Assembly (NCBI RefSeq): GCF_035917575.1 | Contig: NZ_CP109090.1 | Span: 2,914,001-2,978,000 of the forward strand | Reading direction: 5' to 3' | Length of the DNA stretch: 64,000 bases | From: Streptomyces sp. NBC_01788 | GTDB taxonomy: Bacteria > Actinomycetota > Actinomycetes > Streptomycetales > Streptomycetaceae | Part shown: positions 63,214-64,000 of the stretch, piece by piece | Layout of the letters: each line of letters opens with the position of its first letter | How positions within the stretch are numbered: position 1 is the stretch's first letter | Position numbers and translations under genes: made by a program | Notes under the pieces: model-generated | What the model saw: only the letters and a program-made list of their open reading frames with translations | Databases searched by the model: none | Told to the model about the DNA's origin: nothing

Positions 63214-64000
63214 ATGTGCGGAATCGTCGGATACATCGGCAAGCGTGACGTCGCTCCCCTGCTCCTGGAAGGCCTTCAGCGTCTGGAGTACCGCGGCTAC
63301 GACTCCGCGGGCATCGCCGTCACCTCGCCGAAGACGGCGGGTCTGAAGATGGTCAAGGCCAAGGGCCGGGTCCGCGACCTGGAGGCCAAGGTGCCGGCGC
63401 GCTTCAAGGGCACCACGGGCATCGCCCACACCCGCTGGGCCACCCACGGCGCCCCCTCCGACGTGAACGCCCACCCGCACATGTCGGCCGACAACAAGGT
63501 CGCCCTCGTGCACAACGGCATCATCGACAACGCCTCCGACCTGCGCCGCAAGCTTCAGGCGGACGGCGTGGAGTTCCTCTCCGAGACCGACACCGAGGTG
63601 CTCACCCACCTCATCGCCCGCTCCGAGGCGGAGACGCTGGAGGAGAAGGTCCGCGCCGCCGTCCGCATGGTCGAGGGCACCTACGGCATCGCCGTCCTGC
63701 ACGCCGATTTCCCCGACCGCATCGTGGTGGCCCGCAACGGCTCGCCGGTCGTGCTCGGCATCGGCGAGAAGGAGATGTTCGTCGCCTCCGACATCGCCGC
63801 GCTGGTCACCCACACCCGGCAGATCGTCACCCTCGACGACGGCGAGATGGCCACCCTCAAGGCCGACGACTTCCGTACGTACACCACCGAGGGCACCCGC
63901 ACCACCGCCGAGCCGACCACCGTGGAGTGGGAGGCGGCCTCCTACGACATGGGCGGCCACGACACCTACATGCACAAGGAGATCCACGAGCAGGCCGAGG
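63214..64000 (+). CDS. glmS: Glutamine-fructose-6-phosphate aminotransferase, partial (3' cut by window end)
   Basis: 262 residues visible of about 600. The ATG at 63214 follows GAGGGG. It makes glucosamine-6-phosphate for cell-wall and amino-sugar synthesis. N-terminal Ntn glutaminase domain: MCGIVGYIGKRDVAPLLLEGLQRLEYRGYDSAGIAV with nucleophile Cys2, HTRWATHGAPSDVNAHPH, VHNGIIDNA, SETDTEVLTHLIA, and YGIAVLH; the linker ends at the start of the first SIS domain (HDTYMHKEIHEQ). The usual start Met is removed so that Cys is N-terminal. It continues beyond 64000. Confidence 0.95.
   Translation, partial: MCGIVGYIGKRDVAPLLLEGLQRLEYRGYDSAGIAVTSPKTAGLKMVKAKGRVRDLEAKVPARFKGTTGIAHTRWATHGAPSDVNAHPHMSADNKVALVHNGIIDNASDLRRKLQADGVEFLSETDTEVLTHLIARSEAETLEEKVRAAVRMVEGTYGIAVLHADFPDRIVVARNGSPVVLGIGEKEMFVASDIAALVTHTRQIVTLDDGEMATLKADDFRTYTTEGTRTTAEPTTVEWEAASYDMGGHDTYMHKEIHEQAE

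Overview
The window looks like a chromosomal segment of a Streptomyces. It has very high GC in third codon positions, many GTG starts, GGAGG-type ribosome sites, DtxR/DmdR-type iron boxes, and a complete desferrioxamine locus (desE-desF, desABCD) followed by a GH20 hexosaminidase and glmS. The gene order resembles my recollection of the S. coelicolor region around citA and the des cluster; that is recall, not a search result. All assignments come from reading the translated sequence and its motifs.

Layout. 1-4.5 kb: a hydrolase/ABC-ATPase fusion and an amino-acid permease. 4.5-6.1 kb: methylmalonate-semialdehyde dehydrogenase with a strong terminator. 6.1-8.2 kb: a long leader region, a 66-aa HTH protein and a zinc alcohol dehydrogenase. 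8.4-11.1 kb: a copper island (CsoR-type operator, CopZ, CopA). 11.1-16 kb: a gene-free stretch with a plus-strand terminator, citrate synthase, RecD2 helicase and a DUF4287 protein. 16-18.1 kb: a LacI regulator and ribokinase. 18.2-23.2 kb: a tightly coupled sugar-catabolic operon (Gfo/Idh oxidoreductase, DUF993 aldolase-like protein, TIM-barrel isomerase, unknown 185-aa protein) with a divergent LacI regulator. 23.2-23.95 kb: a repetitive non-coding tract. 24-27 kb: a MarR-GNAT fusion, an EamA exporter and LysR pair, and a MITE-like element. 27.5-32.2 kb: secreted GH3 enzyme, lipoprotein, S37 aminopeptidase and a small secreted protein. 32.2-37 kb: a full-length ABC exporter and a secreted beta-lactamase-fold protein. 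37-44.3 kb: ThDP enzyme, agmatinase-family ureohydrolase and sodium symporter, with a divergent PucR regulator and an unknown protein. 44.3-53 kb: acyl-CoA metabolism (thioesterase, acyl-CoA dehydrogenase, TetR), then a divergent leucine-degradation-type operon (acyl-CoA carboxylase beta, biotin carboxylase/carrier alpha, HMG-CoA lyase, acyl-CoA dehydrogenase). 53.1-60.9 kb: a small membrane protein and the desferrioxamine genes under two iron boxes. 61-64 kb: GH20 hexosaminidase with a DasR-like site, an 85-aa protein, and the start of glmS.

How the genes cooperate. DesA-D build desferrioxamine from lysine, and DesE/DesF import it and release the iron. The carboxylase/lyase/dehydrogenase operon and the methylmalonate-semialdehyde dehydrogenase fit branched-chain amino-acid breakdown feeding acyl-CoA pools and citrate synthase. 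The ThDP enzyme, ureohydrolase and symporter could form an arginine/guanidino-compound catabolic unit. Hexosaminidase and GlmS connect to amino-sugar metabolism.

Most notable findings: a short palindromic repeat sits inside three unrelated coding sequences and is read in three different frames, and it also occurs in a MITE-like element; the PucR regulator carries an in-frame minisatellite; a secreted-type hydrolase is fused to an ABC ATPase; and a ThDP enzyme/ureohydrolase pair resembles an arginine-transaminase route. No rRNA, tRNA or CRISPR array was recognised.
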